A stretch of DNA of 64,000 bases from Heracleum sosnowskyi (taxonomy: Eukaryota; Streptophyta; Magnoliopsida; Apiales; Apiaceae), in the NCBI GenBank assembly GCA_030848705.1, contig CM061244.1, positions 110,195,111 through 110,259,110 of the forward strand. The letters run 5' to 3'. Below, piece after piece: positions 1 to 11,051 of the stretch. The position numbers and the translations under genes were made by a program. The notes below the pieces were generated by a model. That model made no database searches. It was not told the origin of the DNA and saw nothing but the letters and a program-made list of their open reading frames with translations. Each line of letters starts with the position of its first letter. Positions within the stretch are counted from its first letter, which is position 1.

Positions 1-258
1 CAAATGATCATCTAGCACCATTTTCTCCTTTTCAGGTTCCAAGATTTCTGAGGGATCTTTGGGAACCCAATGTGCAGGAATAATCTCACCATTCACTGTT
101 GTGGCTTCAATTTCCTTTCTTGGAATGAAAGGACCATTCTCGAGTATACCTGGGTATAGTGGATTTGCAGCTTTGATAAACAACAAGATTTTTCTTTTCC
201 AAATGCTGTAGTTCTCTTTATCAAATGCTGGGATCTTGATACTGTTTGATTTCTGCAT
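1..258 (-). CDS. Ty1/copia gag, N-terminal part (cut by window edge)
   Basis: The minus strand is open from an ATG at 256-258 to the window edge (86 codons seen). The start reads MQKSNSIKIPAFDKENYSIW and continues with KRKILLFIKA, the usual copia Gag opening in which a target-binding FDxxNYxxWK segment is followed by an amphipathic helix. Gag forms the particle that packages element RNA. The protein lies just inside a primer-binding site (291-307) and a 1058-bp LTR (310-1367), which fixes strand and start. The rest of gag and pol would lie left of position 1. SIRE lineage is a guess from gag style; other copia lineages are possible. Confidence 0.8.
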   Translation of the reverse strand, partial: MQKSNSIKIPAFDKENYSIWKRKILLFIKAANPLYPGILENGPFIPRKEIEATTVNGEIIPAHWVPKDPSEILEPEKEKMVLDDHL

Positions 259-290
259 TTTCTCCGGGATCTCAGATATGTATGTTAATC

Positions 291-307
291 TGAAAGCTTT
301 GATACCA
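291..307 (-). other. copia primer-binding site
   Basis: On the minus strand it reads TGGTATCAAAGCTTTCA. This is the initiator-Met tRNA type of copia PBS (TGGTATCAGAGC) with one mismatch, 2 nt inside the LTR end. It primes minus-strand cDNA synthesis. Confidence 0.75.
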
Positions 308-309
308 GT

Positions 310-1367
310 TGTTAGTCCTTGTGTATTGCAGAAGGGGGGGGGGGATGAATGCAATACTGATAAAATTCAATCTAAATTTCAACAACTAAAATCAAGATTA
401 AACGTTATCAGCAATATATGCAATCACGAACAGTATTTAGTAAGAACAAGATTCACAAAATAAATGTTTTATTTATTTTGCAAAGTGTTGCTACAACCTC
501 AAGAAAGAATTCTCGAGCTTCGGGTTTTTCTTCAAAGACACTTGCTTGTCTCCGTTACTATTCTAGAATGAGTTGATAGTAGGTATAAGACTAACCCTAT
601 CACTATCAGTCACGGGTTTGTGAAGCTGCTGTCACTGTCAAGTGGCAGCTTCTTACAGATTGTCTTACCCATGTGACTTTCCTAAATTGCTAACATGTCA
701 GATATACATTACAAAGAAAGCAACCTAGATTCATTCCATTTCCAGCTAAACCAATTCAGCAGATAAAGACTTGACCTTGCTCTTGAATTGATTCGCTTTT
801 GTTTTGCAGTGCTTGAAGCTTCTGTCGTAGTCTTGCAGACTCGGTGCAGCTTAGGGATACTGCATCACGCCTGTTTCTTGAACATTTAAACTGTCACGGG
901 ATTTGACTGAGAAAGATACCTAGCATAAGGATCTTTATTGAGACAGTTACTTTTGCTGCAAAGCTTGCTGTCACAGGAATGATCTTTTGGTGACAGTATG
1001 AGTTCCCCGCATAGAGTGCTGTCGAGGATCCCAAACTTGCTGTCGAGGGCAATAGTTGTTGTCGCGTAGTCTTCCGCCAATGTTACTGTCAGAGTGAATA
1101 TGCTGTCGTGACTTGCAACATTCTGTCTTCTTGTAATCTTACTGTCACAGCTTTAGGACAGTAACCTTTATTCATGTTGTCATCCAAAAAGCATTCTTTG
1201 AGGCTTGAACACATAAGTGAACTTCTTTCAAACAATACAACTAGAATAACATTACATACTGATTACAAGAACATACTTTGGCTATGACAGTATGTTCTAC
1301 TTAATTTGAAAAATTAAGTACAATCAAAGTTAAGTTGTTTCTATGCTATCACCCATAAATCCCAACA
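310..1367 (-). repeat. 5' LTR of the left-edge copia element
   Basis: Read on the plus strand, the LTR starts TGTTAGTCC and ends CCCAACA. Read on the minus strand it is TGTTGGG...GGACTAACA, so it has TG...CA ends with a short inverted repeat, and it abuts the PBS and gag. Length is 1058 bp. Between about 600 and 1190 it carries roughly a dozen copies of a CTGTC-centred motif. The second LTR and the matching target duplication are outside the window. Confidence 0.75.
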
Positions 1368-1739
1368 ATAATTTTACCGTTATATGTAACGTTTCTCAAC
1401 AATTTAATTTGAAAGATCCAACGATTATGAATTAAGTGATCAAACAAAGCGACCACACTTATAAGAAAGCTTTCATTATTTAGTCTTTAATATAATAACA
1501 TAGATATTTACGGGATATACTATAAAAAAAAAAAAATTTTATACAGAATTTTGATCGTCACGGTGTACTACTTTAAAAGAAGAACTATTACAAAAAAAAT
1601 ATATTTTAATTGATAATTTATTTTCTCAAAAGGTCAAAGTTCCCGCATCATTAACATATTACAAAAAAGAGTATCTTATATTTTAGCAATAAATATTTAA
1701 AAAAATTAAAAATTAAAAAAATTATAAATATTAAGAAAA
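1368..1739. other. AT-rich stretch, no gene seen
   Basis: AT-rich sequence with several A/T runs. No reading frame, RNA gene or clear element end is visible. Confidence 0.5.
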
Positions 1740-2350
1740 ATTAACGATGTTATCGTGGTAGTTTGGTCCTAAATACCGCCAAAACATTCTCAACCGTTAG
1801 ATCCAATACTTTTAAAAATAGATGATCAAGATTATATCTTATAAAAAGAAACTATTATCTAAAAATGATATAAGTTAAAAGATATTATATTAGGACTGGA
1901 TTTTCCAAAAAGTTAAAACATAAAAATAGTTGTAATTAAATAAGGAAACCCATTTATAACCAAAATAATAAAAATCGTTTAATCTTAAATAGTTTTTAAT
2001 TGAAAAAGAACTATTAAACCACAACTAAATTAAAGATTATTTTGTGAATTTCATGTGAACCGTAAAATTGGCCAAATCTAACTTTTATAACTCAATATAA
2101 ACAAATATTAAATTGAGCGTGTAAAATATAATAAATATCAAATTTTTAACTATAATTTTTTTTGGCTAAATCTTTTTTAACAATAATTTAATCATGTAAA
2201 CTAATAACTTTTAAATATTAAAATATTCATAAATAAATATAATTATAAATATTAAAAAACAATCGTGTGTTGCATCGTAATAAAAATATAATTATAAACA
2301 AAATAATTATAAATAAAATTTAAGTGACCGTGCATCGCGCTATAAGCTAA
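1740..2350 (+). mobile_element. Helitron-like fragment with degenerate 3' end
   Basis: 1750-1910 resembles 15955-16100 (shared wording such as CCGCCAAAACA and GATCAAGATTATATC). It ends with ACCGTGCATCGCGC followed by TATAAG and CTAA, a decayed form of the hairpin-plus-CTRR end seen intact elsewhere in the window. No 5' TC end was found, so the left limit is approximate. Confidence 0.5.
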
Positions 2351-2525
2351 TACTACATAGTACACAATTCTGTAGTACACAAGTACAGTACTACTAGTCT
2401 ACTTAGTACACAAGTAGTACACAAGTAACACAACTCACAAACACATGCACATTTATCGTACCCCCAAATTGCTAGACGATCTATCTAAAGTTACGATTCA
2501 CAGGGCGATTAAGTGCAGGAGCAAA

Positions 2526-2841
2526 GAGGAGAATGGAGAGAAAATGTTAGTGAGCAATGGGATTGAATAGGATGGAGACGAGTACATCAACTTTGATGTT
2601 TTTCTTGAATCTCAAAATGAGGTTAAGAGCGGACTTAAGAATGCAGAATTTGCATGTTCGAACACGATCCTGCAAACTCTGCATTGTTAAGTCCGCTCTC
2701 AACCGCGTTTTTAGATTTTAGATAAACATTAGAGTCCTTATACTCGTCTCCGTCATATTCAATCCCATTTGTCACTAGCATCTCGTCGGTCTTCTTTCTT
2801 CTCCTCTCAGTTTCCTTCTCCACTTTGAAAAAAACCTTCAT
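2526..2841. pseudogene. Polyphenol oxidase C-terminal (KFDV) fragment, inverted duplication
   Basis: Two copies of the same coding fragment face each other with a spacer of about 16 nt. The plus arm (2526-2654) decodes to VSNGIE, a stop, then DGDEYINFDVFLESQNEVKS and GLKNAEFA. The minus arm (2841 down to about 2671) decodes to LVTNGIEYDGDEYKDSNVYL and ...AVESGLNNAEFAGS. The GIE-DGD-E-(F)DV-SG-NAEFAGS pattern is that of the C-terminal KFDV domain of plant polyphenol oxidases. No copper-binding tyrosinase core is present, so neither arm can be an enzyme. The arms match at roughly 80% by eye and would fold into a long RNA hairpin if transcribed. The PPO call rests on remembered family pattern. 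Confidence 0.6.
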
Positions 2842-3491
2842 TCACTTTGCTTGAGAAAGACTTTAGTAGCATTTCCACACCGGCCTTAATTGTTTCAACG
2901 TCCCTCGGGTAGAAATTGCAAGTAATTGGCCTTGACCAATACTTGAGTAGTAATCTTTACTTCATTAGGCTTCGTTGAAATTACTATCTCCCGGCCAATC
3001 AATCAGAGGACCCTGAAGACCAGCAGGCAGTTGGATGCCGTGTTTTGGGTGCTCTACGTGTAGCGGCTAGGCTTGGTACAAAAACAGAGGAAGAGGAGCT
3101 GCCAGGAAAGAGCAACTTCCAGCAACATGTCAAGACATCTTGGATTTTCACTCTCACCTGTCCGCCAGTTGCCTTGATATGTTTCCAATTTTTTCAAGGA
3201 GGGTCTTATGAAGCACACCCAACTACCAGCTAGTCTGCCTTTTTATTTAATAAACAATTTACGTAAATTCAAATTTCACCCTGTCTCGAATCCAGGGTTG
3301 AAGACAACATTGGTAACATAATGTATACCAGCACACACATAAAACCTCAGAGATGATAACAACAAAATTGCAATTGAATTGTTCATTAAGCAACTAGTAA
3401 TAATGCACATAATTAAGTTTACACAATTAATTGACCATAACAGAGAAGAAAATAAAGCTAGGTAGAATTCTAAATCATCGAGCTGAAGTCA
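2842..3491. other. Non-coding stretch
   Basis: No convincing gene. 3000-3240 has a GC-richer segment with a 62-codon open frame that I do not recognise. 3400-3490 resembles 14560-14650 (shared TAATGCACATAA and AGAAAATAAAGC) and is the duplicated 3' flank of the unknown gene at 3492. Confidence 0.45.
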
Positions 3492-3911
3492 TCAAAGTAA
3501 CATATATTGATGTTCAGCAAAGAACCAATCCTCTTGATTATCCATTATTCCTATTATAGTCTTCGCTACATCCGAAAATATCATCTCCGCATCACTATTT
3601 ATCACAACATCTTCTTCATACTCCACCTCATTGTCATCATCATCGTAATCCAAATAATCATCAGAATCGTTAGCTAGACGATCAAGAATGGCAGTAGCCG
3701 AATAATCGAAACTTTTCTTGGTCTCATTGGTTGTCTGATCCACAAGTTGCCAAGACATATACCTACAATCGGTGCTCACATCGGTTGTAGACTTGAGCTT
3801 CTGCGAACCCTTGGCCTTATCTTTCGACTTACAAGCCGGTTGGGCATGACATTCACAGCACTTGGGTTTGCCACACCGACCTGTAAACACAGCACGTAGA
3901 TGTCTTTTCAT
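3492..3911 (-). pseudogene. Truncated paralogue of the unknown plant gene at 14653
   Basis: From FTGRCGKPKCCECH onward the 139-codon frame closely matches the intact protein at 14653-15156, including the run KSKDKAKGSQKLKSTTDVST and SWQLVDQTTNETKKSFDYSA. The first ~75 residues of that paralogue, with its MKREGRQHG start, are missing. They are replaced by eight unrelated residues beginning at an ATG at 3911. The acidic tail (DDYLDYDDDDNEVEYEED) and the EDWFF end are kept, with about 20 extra residues between them. I see no TATA box equivalent to the one at 15218. It is probably a 5'-truncated duplicate, though it could still make a short protein. Function of the family is unknown to me. Confidence 0.65.
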
Positions 3912-4667
3912 TCATTGGATGTATGCTAAGCTATACTAACAATTTAAAATAAATATGACCAACTTGCATACATAAAAACAGGTGCATGAACTAGCACTTT
4001 CTCTTCATTCCATTATAAATAATTGTATTAGTTTTGGCTTAATCAATAAACATGTCTGGATGTCTAAAATATAATTTTCTAATTCTCTTAACCATTTAAA
4101 TATAGAATCTTTCATTTTTGCTCTGTTAAAGATTTGTCTATTGATCCTTTTAGTCAAGTTAACAGGTTTGGTATTGTTACAGTAGTTCTTGAATACATGC
4201 ATTTTAGTAATTAAGCTTCAGATGTGCACCGGTGGTCAACAAGCTAAAACGGAGAGCATACTATTTTGTTTAACGAAAAAGATCTATTTTCTGAAATTGC
4301 ATTTTTGATATTCTGTCTTCTTCTAAGTGTTCTTTTGCTCAACTCCGTTGAGTTTATCACAACACTGAATGCAGAGTCGGTGAATCTGCCCAAATGACCG
4401 GCAAATGATGAGCATAATCCACATTAATTACTATCAAACATATTATTGACATGTGACTAATATATGCACGAATGGATGACTGCTGACTCAAGAATGTTAT
4501 TTTGCTGTTTCACTATAATTTCGAGGAAATTTCAAGTGAAGCTGGGATTTTGAATAGCTTGAATTGTTTATGGCATCTCACCTTTGTTTTACAAACCTAA
4601 GTTGAAAGAGTTGCTGCATAATAGATATACTATAATACTTTGTCATTAGAGAGGACCAGGATCATTA
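3912..4667. other. Non-coding stretch left of the retrotransposon
   Basis: No gene seen. I searched the plus strand here for the missing first exon of the MYB gene (a KGLWSPEED-like stretch) and did not find it. Confidence 0.5.
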
Positions 4668-4672
4668 CCAAT

Positions 4673-6138
4673 TGTTATAGCCAAAATTCGATATCAGGTT
4701 TTTAGAGAAGATTCGGGTCAAGTAATAATAAATTAGGGATATCCAGGGTGTAATTAGGGATTGAACTAGTACAACGGAGTCTCAAGGCTTGTCCTCATAG
4801 GGGTGAGGGCGCGCCCTCCGGCCGTCCAACCCTTGAGGACGCGTCCTCTTGGTATGGATTAACAACTTGACAGAATAACGACTAGATTGACTTGGGATTA
4901 GCATATGGAAGACTTAGGACTTGCCCTCATAGGGGTGAGGATGCGATCCTTTAGACCGTCCACCCTTTGAGGACGCGCCCTCATGGTAATGACAGCTTGA
5001 TGGATGATTTGACAAAGGATAACAACTATATTGACATAGCATGGCATGAGGAAGATTCAGGACTTGTCCTCTTAGGGGATAGGGTGTGCCCTTTTGGCCA
5101 TCTAACCCCTAAGGACGCGTCCTCTCGGTGTGGACTGACAACTCTACATGAATGGAAGACTTGACGGAGAATAATAACTTCATTTGACACAAGGAAGACT
5201 TAGGGCTTGTCCTCATGAGGATGAGGGTGCGCCCTTTAGGTCGTCCACCCCTTGAGGGCGCGTCCTCTTGGTTTGAATTTGTAAACTTGATAATGAAGGA
5301 TGGTTCCCTTGGCTTGGTATTGGCAAAATATTGAAGAATTCCCTCCTAGGATGTGCCCTAGGAGGGGGATGTCCGTGGCTGAAGGCCTCCTCCTGTATTC
5401 AATGGGCGCGCCCTCATTGGGGATGTGGGGTTAATCTTGGTGTGTGCTTTGGGAGCTCTGTTCCTGTACTCAATGGGCGCGTCCTCATTGGGGAACTTTG
5501 GAGTAATCCTGCACTTTGCACCCAAACACTTGGGATCACTTGTCCTGCTATCTGGTGGGTGCTTCTCATTCGGGGGACAAGGATGCGTCTAGCATTTAAG
5601 GTAAGTCATGGCTATACCTGCGTCTATGAATTAAGGAAATAGCTGGTAATGGATAGGACTAGTCCTCGACGGGGGAAGTTTCCTTATCCATGAAGTCCTG
5701 ACGTCATAGACGAGCCTTGGGCCTTTGTGACTAGGCCTTATCGTTAGACATTCCTAAAGTGAGCTAAAAATTCTAAGTAAGGAAAGATATGGAAGTCCTA
5801 CGTTCAAGTAAGGAAATATATGGAAGTCCTACGTCTAAGTAAGGAAGGCGGTGGAAGATTTTGACTGGACCTTGAAGATCAGAGACCAAGCCCATGGAGG
5901 AAACTTCCTCCCCAAGAACTACGTTGGCTTGATTCCCTATATAAGGGATACGTAGGCACATTGTAAGGGGTTGGAAGCGAGAGCTCTGAGGCAGCCACCA
6001 CTAACCCTAAGCAATCTCAGCCACCAATTACACACAACCACCATACTCCGGTGAATTCACCACCAAGAACCACCGTTGTAGATCTTGATTCCGGCGACGA
6101 ACCTCAAACTTTGTTAATACCAAATTCCTCCGTTAACA
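4673..6138 (+). repeat. 5' LTR (1466 bp)
   Basis: Begins TGTTATAGCC, ends CCGTTAACA, next to target copy CCAAT (4668-4672). At least 12 variants of the GRCGCGYC motif fall within it. A CTATATAAGG TATA-type sequence at 5938-5947 is a likely core promoter. Tandem AAGTAAGGAA-type repeats lie at 5777-5850. Confidence 0.92.
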
Positions 6139-6141
6139 AAT

Positions 6142-6159
6142 TGGCGCTAGAAGGAGGGG
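6142..6159 (+). other. Primer-binding site
   Basis: TGGCGCTAGAAGGAGGGG starts three bases after the LTR end. TGGCGC... openings are typical of gypsy-type PBS complementary to tRNA 3' ends. I do not assign the tRNA. Confidence 0.7.
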
Positions 6160-6192
6160 TGCTGATTAAGATCATAATCTTTGGAGGAAAAG

Positions 6193-7061
6193 ATGTCACA
6201 TAATCACAACGGAAGTTCTTATGATGGTGGTGATTATGACTCAGATGAAAATAAGGACGGAACATGTCCATCATGAGGGGTAGGAGTGTGCCTGTCATGA
6301 GAAGACTCTAGAAAAGCATGACAACCCTCAAGGGAGGGATGGACAACGTGACGGTAGGTTTCTAACCGACACTCTAATGAGGTTGGAATATGTTGACGAC
6401 GGAGTCCCGATCGTTGAACTCCCCGATGATGAGACTGATGGTCAGGAACGGCCCAGGGATGGTCGAAGGGTCGAGCAAGACCTGAATGACCAAGAGCGAA
6501 GCCTTGCAAGGTTGAAGGAGCGACTTGGCATACTACTCAACAATGATGATTTATGAATGTTTCTATTGAGAATGATAAAGAAAGGCCTCTAGGGGAGAGC
6601 GGCCCCGTGATCCACAGAGAGAGCCCCCTGTTAACAGGTCGTGGCCCCATGGACATGAGCGAGCCCGTCCTCGTGATAACTCAAGGAACAATTTGGAAGA
6701 ACAGCCCCGTGATTCACAGAGAGCGCCCCCTGAGTACAGGTCGAGGCCCCATGAACACGAGCGAGCCCCCTCGCGTGATAATTCAACTAGACAACGTGAT
6801 CAAGACTCAAACTATAAGAGAGATCATCAAAGGAGGGATAATCGACAGTTCGTGAGGCATGATTCCCGCCAGTACCATCTGGGCGCGCCCTCGGGGGGTA
6901 GTCATCTTATCATTACTTCGGTCTCATCTCCGAGCGCAAGCGAGGGGAAACAGAGGACGCGTCTTCAAGGTCTTGACCCCTTCAAGCGCAAGGAAATCCC
7001 CAACTTTAGGGAAGCATCACAACCTAGGGAGATGTTCAAGTTCATAATCAAAACCAAGTAG
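6193..7061 (+). pseudogene. Broken gag-like region of the young retrotransposon
   Basis: An ATG at 6193 opens MSHNHNGSSYDGGDYDSDEN but stops after 27 codons. Further pieces in other frames look like parts of one Gag: a charged coiled-coil piece ending RLKERLGILLNNDDL near 6555, then an Arg-rich piece (6693-7061) containing RPHEHERAPSRDNSTRQRDQ. A ~70-bp segment coding for the Arg-rich part occurs at 6592-6662, 6702-6770 and again, outside the frame, at 7505-7571. Stops and frameshifts make it non-functional as a single protein, which fits an element mobilised in trans. The gypsy gag assignment is by composition rather than a diagnostic motif. Confidence 0.55.
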
Positions 7062-8981
7062 TAGGACAACCACAACCTCAAGCCGGAGTGCCAAAAACCA
7101 ATCAAGTAGTCGATCAGGCTCCACCCTTTGGTGGTAGTCAACCTCCACATGCTGAAGACACATCCTCAAGGTAACGGTAATCTAGTTTTATTGTGTTCTA
7201 TGTTCTTTGTTCTTTGAACTTTTGCAGGAAGAAAAGTGTGAAGGAAAATCCTTAGGAACCTTTAGGGCGCGCCCTAAGGGAAATGCTCGAGGGTTAGATG
7301 AATTCCAACAACTCCTATGCAAGTTCGACGAATGTTCACGTCCACACTTCTAGGACGCGTCCTCCAGGTATCTCGAGATAGTCGTTTCTCCCTAAGGACG
7401 CATTCTCGGAGGAAAATGTCTATGAACAATTCAAATGAAGACAAATGATGATAAGACAAGCTCAATGCTTAAGCAGCTTCCACATAGGGTAATATGGATA
7501 TGAAGCTTCGTGATCTATAGAGAGTGCCCCCTGATTACAGGTCGAGGCCCCATGGACATGAGCGAGCCCTTTCACTGAAGAATTCTATTATAAAATGGAC
7601 TAGAAGACTAGAAGAGGTTTTGTCATGAGTTCTTCACTTGGGTCATCACCTAAGCATCAAGTTGCTCCCGTGCAGGAGCTTCCTCCAAAAGAATAGTTAT
7701 ACAAGTGCTTGGTGAAGTATTTTCAATAAGACTTTTTGAGAATGTTTGGTTGCGTTGCTCCCGTGTAAAAGGTTGAACCCAACGAATATTTCGTGTTAGA
7801 AAAGATATCTACTACTATGCCTGCAGGGTGTGCCCACAAAGGTGAGCAAGCATAGATTCCCCTTTGAAAGAGGCGTCCCAAAAGACAAATGAATTTATTA
7901 TTTGTAAAAACCCTCTCATACTCCTAAGCATTCCTTGAAAATAAGGACGCGCCCTTCAATATCGTGATGGACACACCTCAAAGATAGGAAACTTCCTTGT
8001 CAATAAAGAGGTTGAGGATGGTAAAAATTAAAGGCGGGATCGGAACCATTCCTTCTAGCACCTCCTAATGTTCATAAATTTGAGCGGATACACGTGTATC
8101 AGCTAAACAACCAGACGAAGACGAAATATGCAACTTTATGATCATATGATGGCAGCATGGAGTGAGGACGCGTCCTGCAATAATAGAATGATGGGTAGCA
8201 TATTAAGGAAAAGAAAAATTACTTGAAAATAAAAAGTACGAAGAATGAAGTTCTTGAGGTCGGGCATGAAAAAATGGGCGGACTCTATGACTATCCGCGT
8301 ACACAATAAAAATTAAGAAGTAAAAAGCTTGTACAAAGGATCATGCAACAGCAGGGTCCAGAATGAAGTTAGAAGGGGACATATGTTGTGATGTTGCGGA
8401 ATATGTATGGGCTGCAGTAAACAAAATATATAGGATGTCCTGGAAGACGCGCCCAGTAGGAATGAAAAACTATATTTGGCTGAAGATAAAGGAAAAAGGA
8501 AGGTACTGCAAGACTAAAAGTTTGGAACGTAAAGGACGAGCCTTCTTAAAAGATATGTATATATATAACATAAAGATGTTTCAACTGCTGGAGCTAAAAA
8601 AAGTGAAAGAAAATGACCTTGGCAATGGTTTGCATCTCACGAGAAAATAAACGTTGATAACAGAGAAAGTCTGAAGCAAAAAATCTTGGCCACATGTACA
8701 AAAATGGAGGACGCGTCGTATACTACACAAGGAATTGAAGAGATCATATATCCAATTACTACGATCGAGTTAGCTTTTATAATATCAAGGTGCGTCAGAT
8801 TAAATAATTGAGAAATAAGATGGTGGGGGCGCGCCTTAAGTAAATAAGAGGATCAAGGGAAGGACAAACTGAAATCAAGCAAAAAGAGGAGAATACACGA
8901 GCCTAGGGTTGATGTTTTACAAGAAGCTTGGCATTGGACATAATATACCCATGCAATTTCAAATAAGTAAAAATTATTGCA
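7062..8981. other. Retrotransposon interior, non-coding, with GRCGCGYC motifs
   Basis: No gene recognised. It holds spaced copies of the palindromic motif, for example near 7264, 7350, 7945, 8164, 8445, 8707 and 8826, and a third copy of the Arg-rich gag segment at 7505-7571. Confidence 0.6.
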
Positions 8982-9508
8982 TCAGAAATGATTGCAGTTC
9001 TTGGCAATCAAGTGATATGTATCACCATTATAGCTTGCTGAGTGATGCTCTATGAATCCCTTAACTTGATCATGATTCAAACATGTAGTCCCAATAAAGA
9101 TCGACTTCCTAAACTTTAAACCTGGGCATTGACGGGGCTCAACCTCAAAGACACCACTGGTCGGATAGTCATGCGCACCAAATGCATACTCTACACCATG
9201 AACTGTCAAATAAGTGACATTGACAGATAACTCCGCAAGAGATGTGAAGACGGGTTCACAATAGCAATATTTTTAATGCATAATAGAGTTAATGACAAAG
9301 TTCCCAGCCTACCTTCCACATCAGAATGAAAGATACCAAAGCCAGCCCAGTATGCATAGCCATTCATGGGGGTCAAGTCATATACGTTGAGATAAACTAG
9401 TGTACTCCCTGAACAATGACTGGCTGACTTTACTTTGAGAAAGAGACAACAGCGTGCAACGGATTTCCCTTTCAAGCGAAGAGCAGAAGTATACAAGGAT
9501 GAGACCAA
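8982..9508 (-). pseudogene. Captured PPPDE/DeSI-type peptidase fragment with an intact intron
   Basis: Two exons on the minus strand, antisense to the retrotransposon. Exon A (about 9508-9313) includes VYLNVYDLTPMNGYAYWAGF and GIFHSDVE. Exon B (9202-8982) reads VHGVEYAFGAHDYPTSGVFE, then VEPRQCPG...FRKSIFIGTT and ends NCNHF. These are hallmarks of the plant PPPDE (deSUMOylating isopeptidase-like) family, and both catalytic positions, the His of FHS and the Cys of NCNHF, are present. The 110-bp intron (9203-9312) keeps a GT donor and CAG acceptor that rejoin the frame exactly at DVE/VHG. The frame ends in TGA right after NCNHF, where the family continues for roughly another 50 residues. It is therefore a truncated gene capture rather than a working enzyme. 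The N-terminal limit is uncertain. Confidence 0.85.
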
Positions 9509-11040
9509 CTTTCTTAACTAGAAGTCTGCACCAGTGAGAGAAGACCAGAAGGAGAAAAGCAACAATATGATAGTCCTAATAAAGCAAGTTGATCACAAAA
9601 CCAACAATGTTCAAAGACAAAAAATAGAAGACGCGCCTGGGATACATGCATGATAAAAGAAGAATTAATTCACCATAAGTTATCATGCAAACAAGAGGAC
9701 GCGCCTTGTATGTGTAAAACCAAACTTATTGCTGAGGAAGACTTGCATGAAGTATGGGCCCATGTGAGGAAAGAATGTTTTAAACAAAAAACAACATGCA
9801 TGTACAAGAAGTTGAGTTAACACGAAAGCCAGCATGTAAGAGATAGGAAGGAATATAGAAGAACACGCCTTGAATAAAATAAACTCGACAACTGCATTAG
9901 TGGATAACAGAAAACTAACAAGCAAGATGTGCCTTGTTAATATACAAAACAAAAGAAAGCGAAGGAAAGTAAAAGCCTGCACAAATTTAATGGAAAATGT
10001 ACTAAAAGCATGCATATGTACATGTGTGGTGAATGTACGTATGTCGTCAACAAAAAAAGGGGGTGAGAGCTGTCTATAGATATATGAACTAAGGTGCAGA
10101 GGGTTTCCATGCGAGTCGGTAGGAAAATTCTACAAAGAAGTAAAAGAATTAAGGCTTGTACAAGGACAGGAAAACATCAAAGCAATTTAAAAATGACAAG
10201 GACGCGCCCTGTCACAATGATGCTCACCAGATTTCGGAGGGGTGTGAAAGTGAAAGGAGATGCGCGCAAATACAAGTAAACTGATGCGGTGAAGGCACAC
10301 CTAGTTGCTAAATAGTGAGAAGAATTAATTTGGAAGAAAGGTGCGTTCACATAGTGGGATAATGGCGTTTGATTAGATGGATATGAACAAGTCAAGAAAA
10401 GTACAAGCACGTGATGTGGGAAATCAATTCGACAAAATGCAAAAACCTGAATAAGGTTCAAAGTTGACATGCATGTGGGAAAGAAGATATCCGCCAACAT
10501 AAAAGAAGCATGCTAAGGTGGGATGAAAAATTTAATAACGTTACAAGAACGCGCCTTTCTTGAAGATTCAAGGACGCGCCCTAATTGGAAGTGAAAGGTG
10601 GTCCAGGAGATGGCACCTCTACTTATAATATAGTAATGCAGTGCTAATGAATAAATAAAAATAATATGATCAGGAAATTTGTTCGAGGAAGAACAATCAA
10701 CTAAAAAATAAGATGGCGTGTCGTGGATGAGCAAAATAAGAAAATATGTATGTGGCGTGGAAGTGGCTATCGACATTATGGTGTTGTACAATTGGAGTAC
10801 AAAATCACATGGAAGTATTATGGTGTTGTACAATTGGAGTACAAAATCACAAGAGTTAAAAGGAGCAGATCAAGATTAAAATTGTCGAATATGGATTGGA
10901 AAATTGAAGGACGCGCCCTCTGTGTGGCACCAAGGAAATAAGAAGCTTGAGGACGCGTCCGGAAGAAGAAAAGAATACAAAAAGATTTTGGCATTTGAAG
11001 ATTGAAAATTCCATGCTTCATCTCTGATTTCACATGGAAT
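9509..11040. other. Retrotransposon interior, non-coding
   Basis: No gene recognised on either strand. Palindromic GRCGCGYC variants occur near 9630, 9695, 10198, 10548, 10570, 10908 and 10951. A direct duplication of TATGGTGTTGTACAATTGG plus the following 14 bases lies at about 10777-10850. Confidence 0.55.
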
Positions 11041-11050
11041 TGGGGGGTAG
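11041..11050 (+). other. Polypurine tract
   Basis: TGGGGGGTAG sits one base before the 3' LTR start at 11052, the expected place and composition for plus-strand priming. Confidence 0.65.
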
Positions 11051-11051
11051 T

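Noticed and set aside
336..347. Run of G next to the copia LTR start as a PPT
   Set aside because: It lies inside the LTR on the wrong side of the PBS; the poly-G is more likely a private expansion.
4200..4667. Possible MYB exon 1 left of the retrotransposon
   Set aside because: Read on the plus strand for the GLWSPEED and GWSSVPK-type wording; none found.
5331..5642. 103-codon frame present identically at 5331-5642 and 11710-12021
   Set aside because: It lies in both LTRs of the young retrotransposon, so its duplication is due to the LTRs; it has no known motif and is full of the GC palindrome.
6234..6509. Minus-strand frame opposite the gag remnant
   Set aside because: Antisense shadow of the Arg/Asp-rich gag region; composition mirrors it.
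9683..10833. Three minus-strand frames of about 107 codons in the young retrotransposon
   Set aside because: Phe/Leu/Ser-rich, no recognisable domain, and interrupted by the palindromic motif; likely by-products of AT-rich purine-biased sequence.
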